Source of the DNA: an uncultured Atopobiaceae bacterium | GTDB lineage: Bacteria > Actinomycetota > Coriobacteriia > Coriobacteriales > Atopobiaceae | Assembly (NCBI GenBank): GCA_944322145.1 | Contig: CALUNW010000011.1 | Location: forward strand, 1 to 64,000 | Direction of reading: 5' to 3' | DNA length: 64,000 nucleotides | Part shown: one piece after another, positions 14,886 to 23,793 of the stretch | Numbering within the stretch: the stretch's first letter is position 1 | Layout: each line of letters begins with the position of its first letter | Position numbers and translations under genes: made by a program | The notes under the pieces: model-generated | The model's input: only the letters and a program-made list of their open reading frames with translations | Told to the model about the DNA's origin: nothing | Database searches by the model: none

Positions 14886-15875
14886 GAGGTTCGGTCCGGA
14901 GAGATGGGCCGTGAGGGTCATGCCCTGGGCCTCGGCGAGCTTGGCGGCGACGGAGAGCCCGAGGCCCGACCCCGCAGTCGCGCGCGAGGCGTCGGCCTGG
15001 TAGAAACGTTCGAAGAGACGGTCGACGTCGATGGCGGAGGGGTCGGCCACGGGGTTGGAGAACTCGACGACCGTGCCGTCCTTCTCGCCCTCGGGGTGCA
15101 CGCGCACCGCAAGCGGACCCGAGCCGTGCCGCAGCGCGTTCACCACGAGGTTCTCGACGATGCGCGTGAGCGCCTCCCGGTCGGCCGTGACGACGACGTC
15201 CCCGCAGGAGAGCTCCGGCTCCCAGCCACGCGCCTCGAACTCCGGGTAATGGCCGAGAAGAACCTGCTCCAGAACCGGCCTCAGCGCAACCGGCCCCAGC
15301 TCAAGCGGGGTATCCGGGTCGGCGGCACGGGCGTATGAGAAGAGCTCGTCCAGAAGGCCCGACATCGCGGCCAGGCGCGCGTCGGCGGCGGCGAGCTGCT
15401 CGTCCTTGCGCGCCGGGTCCGACTCCTCGCGGGCCAGCTGCAGGTAGCCGCGGGCGCCGGTGAGCGGCGTGCGCACGTCGTGGGAGAGCGCGGAGAGCCC
15501 GCGCGAGAACTCGTCGGCCGCGCGCAGGGCCGCCACGCGCTCCGCGTCCGCGGCGTCGATCTCGGCGTTCACGGCGTCGACCAGGGCGACCATGCCCGGC
15601 AGGCGGCTGCCGCAGGTGAGCCGCGCGTTGCTCAGGCGCTCGCGGCGCGCCAGGAAGCGCGTCTGCCGCCCAAGCTCGGTCGCGTAGCACACGCAGACGA
15701 AGAACGCCCCGAGCCCCAGACCCACAAGCAGCAGAGTCGCGACCACGATTCCCTCGACCATCCGAAACCTCTCGACGACACCGACCCACGACCCCATGGT
15801 AGAGCTTGCGAGCAGCCACTCCGCGACCGACCGAAGCCAGCGATAGAGCGGCTCGAGGAACGCGTCGGACATCAT
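14856..15875 (-). CDS. Sensor histidine kinase of an ABC-linked two-component system
   Basis: 339 aa. One clear TM helix (about 42-65), a coiled linker, H-box LSHDVRTPL with the phospho-acceptor His132, N-box ENLVVNALRHGSG and G-box GSGLGLSVAAKL. The small sensor region suggests it reads the associated transporter or the membrane rather than a free ligand. It is the last gene of the operon response regulator, ATPase, permease, permease, kinase, and its ATG overlaps the permease stop. The final residues VCQLGTVPN are encoded by a REP-B element, so the native C-terminus has been replaced. Confidence 0.88.
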   Translation of the reverse strand: MMSDAFLEPLYRWLRSVAEWLLASSTMGSWVGVVERFRMVEGIVVATLLLVGLGLGAFFVCVCYATELGRQTRFLARRERLSNARLTCGSRLPGMVALVDAVNAEIDAADAERVAALRAADEFSRGLSALSHDVRTPLTGARGYLQLAREESDPARKDEQLAAADARLAAMSGLLDELFSYARAADPDTPLELGPVALRPVLEQVLLGHYPEFEARGWEPELSCGDVVVTADREALTRIVENLVVNALRHGSGPLAVRVHPEGEKDGTVVEFSNPVADPSAIDVDRLFERFYQADASRATAGSGLGLSVAAKLAEAQGMTLTAHLSGPNLVCQLGTVPN

Positions 15876-16693
15876 GCGACGTCGCGCCTCGAGCCCACGA
15901 GAGTTCCGAGCGCGCCGCACGCCGCGCAGAGCGGCACGCAGACGATGACCGCACGGACGGCGGGCGCAGAGCCCGTGGCGTCCACGGCGAGCATGTCCGT
16001 GGCGCCGTTGCCGACCGCGGCCGTGGTGACGTAGGGCATCCAGGCGATGGCGGCCTCGAGCGCGGGGCCCCACCCTAGGCCGAACGCGTCGCTCACAAGC
16101 AGGAGGAAGCTAAAGAACCCCTGTTCCACGGCACCCGAGAGCAGGAGGAACGAGACTATCACGGCAATCGCCTTGACGCGCGTGAGCTGTCCCACGAGCA
16201 GCACGACGAGCGCATAGGCGCACGCCACAAGCCAGCCCTCCCCCGCCCAGGCAACGACCTGCCAGAGCGGCTCGACGTTTTCCACCGGACGCATGGTCAC
16301 GAGCACGCCGACGCCGCTGAACGTGAGGTAGGCAAGCAGGACCACGCCCGTGACGATGACCACAAGCAGGTACTTCTCGGCAAAGTAGGCGACGCGCCCG
16401 CGCAGGGACGAGAGAAGCGTGCGGTCGAAGCCGGCGTCGGAGTCCACACAGGAGAAGTGCGCAGCCACGAACACGGCAACCATCTGGACGAGCGTGATGC
16501 TCGCGCCGCGGCCGGCGAGGCGCAGCGCCCCGTCGCGCCCGGTCACTCCGTCGTAGACGACGCCGGGCTCGAGCGGCCACCAGACGGTAAAGATGGCACT
16601 GCCCAGTGTGACGAGCGCGACGAAGGAGAGCGCGACCCATGGCCAGCGGGAACGCAGGGTGCGGTAGAGATCCGACCTGAGCAGCGCCATCAT
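15872..16693 (-). CDS. ABC-2 permease, LanG/EpiG-like protection subunit
   Basis: 273 aa, six TM segments. It starts MMALLRSDLYRTLRSRWPW and ends GSRRDVA, as does its paralogue upstream. This pair with the ATPase and two-component system resembles lantibiotic self-protection transporters (LanFEG) or bacitracin-type BcrB systems, which remove peptide antibiotics from the membrane. GGAGGG is 7 bases before the start; both ends overlap neighbours by ATGA. Substrate is inferred only from context. Confidence 0.65.
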   Translation of the reverse strand: MMALLRSDLYRTLRSRWPWVALSFVALVTLGSAIFTVWWPLEPGVVYDGVTGRDGALRLAGRGASITLVQMVAVFVAAHFSCVDSDAGFDRTLLSSLRGRVAYFAEKYLLVVIVTGVVLLAYLTFSGVGVLVTMRPVENVEPLWQVVAWAGEGWLVACAYALVVLLVGQLTRVKAIAVIVSFLLLSGAVEQGFFSFLLLVSDAFGLGWGPALEAAIAWMPYVTTAAVGNGATDMLAVDATGSAPAVRAVIVCVPLCAACGALGTLVGSRRDVA

Positions 16694-17490
16694 GCGACAT
16701 CCCTCCTCGAGACAAGCAGCGCGTCGGCGGCGACGGTGGCCGCGGCGACCGGCAGGCACACGACGAGCGCGCGGACGGCCGGCGCCAAGCTCACCGCGTT
16801 GTCAACGGAGAACATCGTCTGCGCCCCGGCACCGACCGCGGACGCGATCTCCGCGGGCAGCCACGGGCCCACGACGGCCGTCACCGTGAGGAACTCGCCG
16901 CCGAGAAGCGCATGCAGGAAGTCGATCCCGATGAGCAGGCCGCCCTCGAGCAGGCCGCCGGCGCTGAGCACGGCAAACACCGTGGTCACACTCTCGTTGC
17001 GCGTGAGGTGGGCCACGAGCACCGTGAGCGCGACGTAGGGCGCGGCGCAGAGCCAGGTGCAGCCGAGCCAGGCCGCGACCTGCCACGCGGGCTCCGGGTT
17101 TGCCACCGGCACCCCAGAGACCAGCAGGCCGAGAAGACCCATCACGAATGCGAAGACGATAAGGACCGCGGAGAGCAGCAGCGAGAAGACGCACTTCTCG
17201 GCAAACCAGACCATGCGGGCGCGCTCTCCGAGGGACGAGAGAATCGACCGCGCGAAACCGATGTCGGTCCGGTCGCAGCACACGATGGATGCCATGGCCG
17301 CGGCGAGGATCTGGATGCCGTTCATGGGGAGCGCTGAGCCGGTGAGATCGTCGTAGCGGATGGGGCCCATGCTGATCCAGCGCATCATGAGGGCAGGCGC
17401 GAGCAGGAGAAACGCGACGATGGCGGCCACGGCCCAGATCCAGCGCGAGTGAAGGACGCGGTAAGCGTCCGAGCGGAGCAGGGCGATCAT
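16690..17490 (-). CDS. ABC-2 permease, LanE/EpiE-like protection subunit
   Basis: 266 aa, six TM segments, starting MIALLRSDAYRVLHSRWIW and ending VSRRDVA. It is clearly paralogous to the following permease (same opening motif, same CDRTDIGFARSILSSL / VDSDAGFDRTLLSSL block, same tail). The two probably form a heterodimer with the ATPase encoded just upstream. Start overlaps the ATPase stop. Confidence 0.65.
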   Translation of the reverse strand: MIALLRSDAYRVLHSRWIWAVAAIVAFLLLAPALMMRWISMGPIRYDDLTGSALPMNGIQILAAAMASIVCCDRTDIGFARSILSSLGERARMVWFAEKCVFSLLLSAVLIVFAFVMGLLGLLVSGVPVANPEPAWQVAAWLGCTWLCAAPYVALTVLVAHLTRNESVTTVFAVLSAGGLLEGGLLIGIDFLHALLGGEFLTVTAVVGPWLPAEIASAVGAGAQTMFSVDNAVSLAPAVRALVVCLPVAAATVAADALLVSRRDVA

Positions 17491-18437
17491 CGGGCGCCAC
17501 CGTCCTTCGTGATGAAAAGGGACCGTTCCTTTTCATCACCCATGAGCTCGACGAAGTACTCCTCGATGTCGCGCTCCTGCTGGCTGAGCTCGCGGACCTC
17601 GACGCCGGCCGAGAAGCACGCGGCGCTGACCTCGTCGAGCGAGGCGCCCGTGACCACGAGCGCGCCGTCCGGCTCCGCGCGGAAGGCCGCCTGCGGCAGA
17701 GCCCGCTCGAGCAGGGCGAGCCCGCGCTCCGGCGCCGCCAGGCGCACGCGCACCGAGCTGCCGCAGCGCTCGTGGAGCTCATCGTCGGTGAACTCGGCCG
17801 TGAGATGTCCGTCCGAGATGACGCCGAAGCGCGTGGCCACGCGGTCGAGCTGGTCGAGCACATGGCTCGAGATCATGATCGTGACGCCGTGCTCGTGGTT
17901 GAGTCGCACGAGCGCGAGGCGCATGTCGCGCGTCGCCTCCGGGTCGAGCCCGTTGAAGGGCTCGTCAAGGAGCAGCAGGTCGGGGCCGCCCACGAGCGCA
18001 AGCGCAAGTCCCAGGCGCTGCTTCATGCCGAGCGAGTAGGCCTTCACGCGACGGCGGTCCGTCGGGTCCAGGCCCACGAGGGCTAGCAGGTCGTCCGCCA
18101 CGGCGCCGGCGTGCGTCATGCCGAGCGCGAGCGCCTTTGCGACGAGGTTGTCGCGCGCGGTGAGGCTCTGCAGCACGCCCGGGCTCTCGATGAGGGCGCC
18201 GATGCGCGAGAAGCCCTGCGGGGTGGCGCCACCGCGCTCCGGGTCTCCGAAGAGGACGACCTCGCCGGCCGTCGGGCGCGCCAGGCCCGCGACCATCTTC
18301 ATCGTGGTGGACTTGCCAGACCCGTTCTTGCCCACGAAGCCGTAGATGTCGCCGGCGGCGACGGTCATGTCCAGGTTGTCCACGGCCAGCTTGCGGCGGT
18401 AGCGCTTGGTGAGGCCGTGCGTCTCGATGACGTTCAC
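17487..18437 (-). CDS. ABC transporter ATPase, BcrA/LanF-like
   Basis: 316 aa. Walker A GKNGSGKST, signature YSLGMKQRLGLA, Walker B LLLLDEPFNGLD, switch His in SSHVLDQ, and the roughly 80-residue C-terminal domain typical of BcrA/LanF proteins. GTG 18437 is 5 bases after AAAGGAG. The C-terminal GDEKERSLFITKDGGAR is largely encoded by REP-D1 (17509-17539), so the natural end after EEYFVELM has been altered. Two permeases and a sensor kinase follow by overlapping codons; the regulator gene is 130 bases upstream. Confidence 0.88.
   Translation of the reverse strand: MNVIETHGLTKRYRRKLAVDNLDMTVAAGDIYGFVGKNGSGKSTTMKMVAGLARPTAGEVVLFGDPERGGATPQGFSRIGALIESPGVLQSLTARDNLVAKALALGMTHAGAVADDLLALVGLDPTDRRRVKAYSLGMKQRLGLALALVGGPDLLLLDEPFNGLDPEATRDMRLALVRLNHEHGVTIMISSHVLDQLDRVATRFGVISDGHLTAEFTDDELHERCGSSVRVRLAAPERGLALLERALPQAAFRAEPDGALVVTGASLDEVSAACFSAGVEVRELSQQERDIEEYFVELMGDEKERSLFITKDGGAR
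17509..17539. repeat. REP family D, copy 1, inside the ATPase 3' end
   Basis: Palindrome with arms GTGATGAAAAGG and CCTTTTCATCAC around gaccgtt. It lies fully within the ATPase reading frame and keeps it open for 11 codons. Confidence 0.8.
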
Positions 18438-18531
18438 GCGTGCTCCTTTCTAGAGGCTGCCTCCCAGTCTGGCAGGCAGACCTTTAGAAACCGTGAGCCA
18501 AATCTAAAGAAAGTTTGAGGGTGAGACAGGT

Positions 18532-18560
18532 GTGACAATTAAACCTGTCCTAATTGTCAC
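18532..18560. repeat. REP family C, copy 1
   Basis: 29-bp palindrome, arms GTGACAATTA / TAATTGTCAC around aacctgtcc. An outer pair of perfect 9-base arms, GGGTGAGAC (18520-18528) and GTCTCACCC (18565-18573), extends the stem; the outer arm contains the response regulator stop codon. It lies between the regulator and the ATPase genes. Confidence 0.8.
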
Positions 18561-18567
18561 ATCCGTC

Positions 18568-19269
18568 TCACCCGAGCTTGAAGCCCATGCCCCAGACGGT
18601 CTTGACGTACTCGTCCGTGCCGGTTTCGCGCAGCTTGGCTCGGATGTTGGAGACGTGCACGGCGACCGTGGAGTCGTCGCCGGCAAACGGCTCGCCCCAC
18701 GCGAGCTCGAAGAGCTCGGCCTTCGAGAAGACGCGATTGGGCCGGCGGACGAGCGCCTTGAGGATGTTGAACTCGATCTTGGTGAGCGCAACCTCCCCGC
18801 CCTTCTCGCCGCCCTCGGCGGGGGCGACCGCGAGCGTGCGCGCCTCGGGGTCGAGCGTCCAGCGCTGCCAGCGCAGCACCTCGTCGCCCGGGACCGATGC
18901 GCCATGATGGCGAAGCTGCACCTCCACGCGCGCCGCGAGCTCGTCGAGGTCGAAGGGCTTGGTGAGGTAGTCGTCGGCACCCAGGCGCAGCAGGTCGATC
19001 TTGTCCGCCGCCGTGGTACGGGCCGAGATCACAATGACGGGCGTCGCCGCGTCGCGCGAACGGATGAGCCCGACGAGCTCCTCCCCTGTCGCGCCCGGCA
19101 GCATGAGGTCGCAGATGACGACGTCAAAGCCGAGGTTCTTCTCGCCCAGCAGCAGGCGCGCCTCGGAGCCGGAGAAGGCCTGCGTCACCGCGTGGCCGTC
19201 GCGCGAGAGCCGCGTGGCCACCACGTCGTTGATCGCCGCGTCGTCCTCTATGACCAGCACCCGCGCCAT
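18568..19269 (-). CDS. OmpR-family response regulator
   Basis: 233 aa. Receiver domain with acidic pocket (IEDD), phospho-acceptor Asp54 (ICDLMLPG) and Lys in LTKPF; C-terminal winged helix (LTKIEFNILKALVRRPNRVF ... VHVSNIRAKLR). GGAGG precedes the ATG. As first gene of the unit with the BcrA/LanF-like transporter and sensor kinase, it most likely activates that operon. A short palindrome with the shared REP core (19283-19305) sits directly upstream. Confidence 0.92.
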   Translation of the reverse strand: MARVLVIEDDAAINDVVATRLSRDGHAVTQAFSGSEARLLLGEKNLGFDVVICDLMLPGATGEELVGLIRSRDAATPVIVISARTTAADKIDLLRLGADDYLTKPFDLDELAARVEVQLRHHGASVPGDEVLRWQRWTLDPEARTLAVAPAEGGEKGGEVALTKIEFNILKALVRRPNRVFSKAELFELAWGEPFAGDDSTVAVHVSNIRAKLRETGTDEYVKTVWGMGFKLG

Positions 19270-19282
19270 GATCCTCCAAATG

Positions 19283-19305
19283 TACGAAGGGACTGTCCCT
19301 CCGTA
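19283..19305. repeat. REP-like palindrome, variant E
   Basis: Arms TACG-x-AGGGAC around a central tGT, carrying the CTGTCC core seen in all REP families here, but with different flanks. It lies 14 bases upstream of the response regulator start, where it may affect transcription or translation. Confidence 0.5.
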
Positions 19306-19329
19306 TCATAGCGGCATGGGCCCCGGAAT

Positions 19330-19360
19330 GATTCAAAAGGGGTCTGTCCCCTTTTGAATC
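19330..19360. repeat. REP family A, copy 3
   Basis: Same 31-bp palindrome as copies 1 and 2, with the arms extended by AT and by an outer GCCCC...GGGGC. It lies between the divergent regulator and importer operons, 45 bases from variant E. Confidence 0.85.
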
Positions 19361-19504
19361 ATGGGGCTGTAAGGGAGCCCATCCGAACGTAAGCAACCAC
19401 TCCCCCTTGTTAAGAGCGCCGTAATCAACGGTCAACTCAGCGCAAGGACTCCCCGACCGCGGGCAACTCCACCGCGACCGGACCCTAACGTAGCACTCGG
19501 CTTC

Positions 19505-19527
19505 GCCGACGGCACAGCGCCGTCGGC
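19505..19527 (+). promoter_or_regulatory. Hairpin in the leader of the importer operon
   Basis: GCCGACGGC (19505-19513) pairs perfectly with GCCGTCGGC (19519-19527), loop acagc, 30 bases before the binding-protein start. It could be a leader attenuator or mRNA-stability hairpin. There is no T-run. Confidence 0.35.
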
Positions 19528-19557
19528 AAACGTGAACGGGTATCGAAGGGAGCTCTT

Positions 19558-20703
19558 GTGAAGAACAGCATCACCTCCACCGGCGTCTCTCGCCGCTCCT
19601 TCCTCGGCATGCTCGGCTTGGCCGGCTTCGCCTGCGCGGCGGGCCTGGGCCTCACCGGCTGCGAGGACAGTGCCGCCCCCGCGGCGGAGGCCGTGGACTT
19701 CAACTCCATGTCGCTGGACGACATCATCGCCCAGGCCAAGGAGGAGGGTCAGATCAACTCCGTGGGCATGCCGGACACCTGGGCCAACTGGGTCGGCACC
19801 TGGGACGACATCGAGGAGAAGTACGGCATCACGCAGGCCGACCAGGACATGTCCTCCGCCGAGGAGATCGCCATGTTCAAGCAGGAGGGCACCGACGGCA
19901 CCAAGGACATCGGCGACGTGGGCCAGCAGTGGGGCCCCACCGCCGAGGCCGAGGGCGTGACCCTCAAGTACAAGACCAGCTACTGGGACGAGATCCCCGA
20001 CTGGGCCAAGGACGACGACGGCGACTGGGTCGTGGGCTACTACGGCACGATGTCGATCATCTCCAACGACGACCAGGTCCCCAACCCGCCGTCCACGCTC
20101 GCCGAGCTCGCTGACGGCGACTACAAGGTCTCCATCGGCGACATCACGGCCGCGGCGGCCGCGCAGCACGCGGTGCTCGCCATCGCCGTTGCCCTGGGCG
20201 GCGGCCTTGACAACATGCAGCCCGCCTACGACTTCATCACCAAGATCGCCGAGGCCGGCCGCCTCGACGTCTCCGACGTCTCCGTCGCCCGCCTGGAGTC
20301 CGGCGAGGTCGCCGTGGGCCTCAACTGGGACTACAACTCCCTCAACTACCGCGCGCAGATCGTCGAGAACAACCCCGACGCCAAGTTCACGGTCAGCATT
20401 CCGACCGACGGCTCGGTGCAGTCCGGCTACGCCACCATCATCAACGTCAACGCCCCGCACCCCGCCGCGGCCTGCCTCGCCCGCGAGTACATCCTCTCCG
20501 ACGAGGGCCAGATCAACCTCGCCCGCGGCTACGCCACGCCCATCCGCAGCTCCGTGGAGCTCCCCGAGGACGTCAAGGCCCTGCGCCTGCCGGAGGAGCA
20601 GTACGGCGACCAGGTCCAGTCGATCGACTACGAGAAGTGGACCGACGTCACCAACGAGCTCGTGACCTGGTACCAGGAGAACATCATCCCGATCCTGGGA
20701 TAG
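19558..20703 (+). CDS. ABC importer solute-binding lipoprotein (PotD/AfuA-like)
   Basis: 381 aa. It has a twin-arginine-type signal (SRRSFLGMLGLAGFACAAGL) ending in a lipobox LTGC, so it is a surface lipoprotein. The mature part fits the polyamine/iron/phosphonate binding-protein family (NSVGMPDTWANW at the N-side, YEKWTDVTNELVTWYQEN at the end). GTG start with AGGGAG 6 bases upstream. It heads an operon with two permeases, an ATPase and a PHP hydrolase. The PHP enzyme suggests a phosphorylated or phosphonate substrate, but this is inference. A terminator-like hairpin after the gene probably lets it be made in excess. Confidence 0.82.
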   Translation: MKNSITSTGVSRRSFLGMLGLAGFACAAGLGLTGCEDSAAPAAEAVDFNSMSLDDIIAQAKEEGQINSVGMPDTWANWVGTWDDIEEKYGITQADQDMSSAEEIAMFKQEGTDGTKDIGDVGQQWGPTAEAEGVTLKYKTSYWDEIPDWAKDDDGDWVVGYYGTMSIISNDDQVPNPPSTLAELADGDYKVSIGDITAAAAAQHAVLAIAVALGGGLDNMQPAYDFITKIAEAGRLDVSDVSVARLESGEVAVGLNWDYNSLNYRAQIVENNPDAKFTVSIPTDGSVQSGYATIINVNAPHPAAACLAREYILSDEGQINLARGYATPIRSSVELPEDVKALRLPEEQYGDQVQSIDYEKWTDVTNELVTWYQENIIPILG

Positions 20704-20738
20704 CCTCAAGCGCAGCGTCCGCCGTCATCGGCGCATCC

Positions 20739-20758
20739 GGGCGGCCTTCGGGCCGCCC
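20739..20758 (+). terminator. Intra-operon hairpin after the binding protein gene
   Basis: GGGCGGCC-ttcg-GGCCGCCC followed by tcttc. The stable UUCG tetraloop stem is typical of partial terminators or 3' stabilisers placed after binding-protein genes in importer operons. Confidence 0.7.
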
Positions 20759-20774
20759 TCTTCATGGGGCCCTC

Positions 20775-20813
20775 CGTCCTTCTCGCCGACGGGCTCCCCA
20801 GGCGAGAAGGACG
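20775..20813. repeat. Inverted pair of the CGAGAAGGAC 10-mer
   Basis: CGTCCTTCTCGCC (20775-20787) and its exact complement GGCGAGAAGGACG (20801-20813), 13 bases apart, form a second hairpin after the binding protein gene. Each arm contains one copy of the dispersed 10-mer. Confidence 0.8.
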
Positions 20814-20858
20814 AGCCGCCCCGACTCGCATCCCAACGAACTCATGTAAGGAGGTATC

Positions 20859-21779
20859 GTGGCAGAGATCTCCCAGACGGCCGCCGCGCCCGCCACAGGC
20901 GAACCGGCAACGGCGCAGGTAAGGCCCGCGAAGAGCAGGAAGTGGGTCGGCTACGTCGCCTTTCTCCCCTTTCTTCTTGTGATCGTAGGCTACGAGCTGC
21001 TCCCGCTCGCACAGCTCGTGCTGGACAGCCTGATCGGCAAGGAGTCCGGCACCCTCGGCATCGAGAACTTCGTCAAGGTCTTCACCACCCCGCTCTATCA
21101 GCAGTCCATCATCAACAGCGTGTGGATCAGCCTCGTCTCGGCCGTCGTCGGCATCGTCGTGTCGTTTCTCGCCGCACGCTTTGCCTACGAGTCGAGCGAG
21201 CGCGTGCGCAGCGCCTTCACGATGGTGCTCAACATGATGTCCAACTTCTCCGGCGTCCCCCTGGCCTTTGCCTTCATGATCCTCATGGGCAACTCCGGCG
21301 TCCTCACCATCCTGGGCCGGCAGTGGAACATCCCCTTCCTCGCCGACTTTGACCTCTACACCGGGGAGGGCCTGCTCGTGCTCTACATCTACTTCCAGAT
21401 CCCGCTGGCCACGCTGCTGCTCCTGCCGGCCTTCAGCGGCATCAAGAAGTCCTGGCGCGAGGCCGCGATCATCCTCCAGGCAACCCCTCTGGACTACTGG
21501 TTCAAGATCGTGATCCCCAACCTCATGCCGTCCATCCTTGGCACCCTCTCCGTGCTCTTCTCCAACGCCCTGGCCGCGTACGCGACCGCCTTCGCCATCG
21601 TCATGAACAACTACGCGCTGCTCCCGCTGCAGATCACGTCCAAGTTCAAGGGCGACGTGCAAATCGACGCCGCGACCGGCGGCGCGCTTGCGGTGGTGCT
21701 CATCATCCTGATGGTCGTCTGCACGATCATCAACAACTACTTCACCAAGCGCGCATCGAAGGGGCGTGAGATCATATGA
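20859..21779 (+). CDS. ABC importer permease 1
   Basis: 306 aa. An Ala/Pro-rich cytoplasmic head is followed by six TM helices; the ATPase-contact EAA loop is EAAIILQATPLDYWFKIVIP. It belongs to the CysTW/PotB-type permease family. The GTG start follows a strong AAGGAGG. Its stop overlaps the next permease start (ATGA). Confidence 0.85.
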   Translation: MAEISQTAAAPATGEPATAQVRPAKSRKWVGYVAFLPFLLVIVGYELLPLAQLVLDSLIGKESGTLGIENFVKVFTTPLYQQSIINSVWISLVSAVVGIVVSFLAARFAYESSERVRSAFTMVLNMMSNFSGVPLAFAFMILMGNSGVLTILGRQWNIPFLADFDLYTGEGLLVLYIYFQIPLATLLLLPAFSGIKKSWREAAIILQATPLDYWFKIVIPNLMPSILGTLSVLFSNALAAYATAFAIVMNNYALLPLQITSKFKGDVQIDAATGGALAVVLIILMVVCTIINNYFTKRASKGREII

Positions 21780-22600
21780 GTCTGAAGACCAGGGCGGCCA
21801 AGACCTCCGCCCCCGATAAGAAGACGCCGCTCGCCGCCAAGATCTTCCTGGGCATCGTGAGCCTGTACCTGCTCGTCCCGTTTCTCACCACGCTCGTATA
21901 CTCGCTCTTCGTCGAATGGACCGACGTCCTTCCCTCCGGCTTCACGCTGCGCAACTACGCCGAGCTCTTCACCAACTCGACGTTTTGGCTCTCCATCGGC
22001 CGCACGCTCATCCTGTGCCTGGTGAGCGTTGCCATCACCATCGTCCTTCTCCTCCTGGCTATGTACGTCGTCGTGGCCGTCAATCGCAAGCTGGGGCGTT
22101 TCATGCAGTTCGTCTGCATGATCCCGTACGCCCTCCAGGGCGTCATCCTGTCCATCGGCATCATCTCGCTCTACACCGGCACCGGCACGATCCTCTCCAA
22201 CCGCATGTTCATGCTCTTCGGCGCCTACACCATCCTCGTGCTGCCCTACATCTACCAGGGCATCCGCAACGCGCTCAACGCCATCGACGCCAACATGCTC
22301 ATTCAGGCCGCCGAGATGCTCGGCTGCGGGCGCTTCCGCGCCTACGTCCAGGTGGTGCTCCCCAACATCGTGTCGGGCATCCTGGTCTCGAGCCTCCTCG
22401 CGGAGAGCATCGTCTTCGGCGACTTCGTCCTGGCCAACAACATCGCCGGCACCAACTACCAGAACATCCAGGTGTTCCTCCAGGCGAACATGGCGCGCTC
22501 GAGCGGCCTGTCCAGCGCCATCGTCGTCATCATCTTCCTGGTGGTGGCCGCAGTGACCGCAATCGTCCTCAAGCTCCAGCGCAGCTCGCAGAACAGGTAA
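21776..22600 (+). CDS. ABC importer permease 2
   Basis: 274 aa with six TM helices and an EAA loop QAAEMLGCGRFRAYVQVVLP. It is the PotC-type partner of the preceding permease. It is followed by AAGGAG and the ATPase start 12 bases on. Confidence 0.85.
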   Translation: MSLKTRAAKTSAPDKKTPLAAKIFLGIVSLYLLVPFLTTLVYSLFVEWTDVLPSGFTLRNYAELFTNSTFWLSIGRTLILCLVSVAITIVLLLLAMYVVVAVNRKLGRFMQFVCMIPYALQGVILSIGIISLYTGTGTILSNRMFMLFGAYTILVLPYIYQGIRNALNAIDANMLIQAAEMLGCGRFRAYVQVVLPNIVSGILVSSLLAESIVFGDFVLANNIAGTNYQNIQVFLQANMARSSGLSSAIVVIIFLVVAAVTAIVLKLQRSSQNR

Positions 22601-22612
22601 GGAGAAGCCCAG

Positions 22613-23650
22613 ATGGCCTATATCGAATTCAACGACGTCGTCAAGCGGTTTGGCGACAACACGGTCCTCGACCACATCAACTTTGGCATCCAGCAGGGCG
22701 ACCTCGTGACGCTGCTCGGCCCCTCCGGCTGCGGCAAGTCCACGCTCCTGCGCTGCCTCTCCGGGCTCGAGACCGTCACGGAGGGCCACATCGTCCTCGA
22801 CGGCCGCGACGTCACCAACGTGCCCGCGAGCAAGCGCAACATCGGCATGGTCTTCCAGCAGTACAGCCTCTTCCCCAACATGACCGTCGAGCAGAACGTC
22901 GCCTTCGGCCTCAAGATGAAGAAGGTCGACCCCGCGACGATCGAGAAGAAGGTCGCCGAGGCCATCGCCATGGTCGAGCTCGCCGGAAAGGAGAAAGCCT
23001 ACCCCGCCAACCTCTCAGGCGGCCAGCAGCAGCGCGCCGCGCTCGCCCGCTCGATCGTGACCGAGCCCGCCGTCCTGCTCCTCGACGAGCCGCTCTCGGC
23101 GATCGACGCCAAGCTCCGCAAGGCGCTCCAGTCCCGCATCCGCGAGATCCACCAGGAGCTCGGCCTCACCACGATCTTCGTCACGCACGACCAGGACGAG
23201 GCCATGGTCATGTCCGACGTCATCCAGCTATTCCACTCCGGCCGCATCGAGCAGGCAGGCAGCCCCGTCGAGGTCTACACGCACCCCGTGTCCGAGTTTG
23301 CCGCCAGCTTCATCGGAAGCTACAACCAGCTGACCGGCGCCCAGTTCTCCGCGCTCTCCGGCACCGCCGTGCCCGCGGGCCACGTGGTCGCCGTCCGCCC
23401 GGAGACCATCGGGATCGACCGCGTGCGCCCCGCGGCGTCCGACGACGGCTACGTCGTGGCAGGCACCGTGACGGACAGCACGCCGCGCGGCAACGTCCTG
23501 CGCTACACCGTGCGGGTCGGACAGACCAACCTCCTCGTCGACGTGCTCTTCCGAAGCTTCCACATGTTTGACCCAGGAGAGACCGTCTACCTCACCCTCC
23601 TCAAGCACGACTGCCTCGTCATCCCGGAAAACGCGCGGAGCGCGGCGTAA
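22613..23650 (+). CDS. ABC importer ATPase (PotA/AfuC-like)
   Basis: 345 aa. Walker A GPSGCGKST, Q-loop VFQQYSLFPNMTV, signature LSGGQQQR, Walker B LLLDEPLSAIDA, switch His in VTHDQDE, then a C-terminal TOBE-like regulatory domain (about 245-345). It energises the two permeases upstream. The family takes up polyamines, ferric iron, sulfate, sugar phosphates or phosphonates. Confidence 0.9.
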   Translation: MAYIEFNDVVKRFGDNTVLDHINFGIQQGDLVTLLGPSGCGKSTLLRCLSGLETVTEGHIVLDGRDVTNVPASKRNIGMVFQQYSLFPNMTVEQNVAFGLKMKKVDPATIEKKVAEAIAMVELAGKEKAYPANLSGGQQQRAALARSIVTEPAVLLLDEPLSAIDAKLRKALQSRIREIHQELGLTTIFVTHDQDEAMVMSDVIQLFHSGRIEQAGSPVEVYTHPVSEFAASFIGSYNQLTGAQFSALSGTAVPAGHVVAVRPETIGIDRVRPAASDDGYVVAGTVTDSTPRGNVLRYTVRVGQTNLLVDVLFRSFHMFDPGETVYLTLLKHDCLVIPENARSAA

Positions 23651-23793
23651 GGCCTCGCGCTCAGCAAGAAGAAGGCGCTCTCCCTTTCCCCCTCGACCCG
23701 CATGCCTAGCGTGCGGGTCGAGCCCGCTCGGGCTCGACGTCCTTCTCGATCCCGCGTCCTTCTCGGTCCTCCGCCCTCATGAAAGGAGCTCCC

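Noticed and set aside
14856..19269. A complete lantibiotic biosynthesis cluster
   Set aside because: Only regulator, kinase and ABC genes are present. No precursor peptide, dehydratase or cyclase gene is seen nearby.
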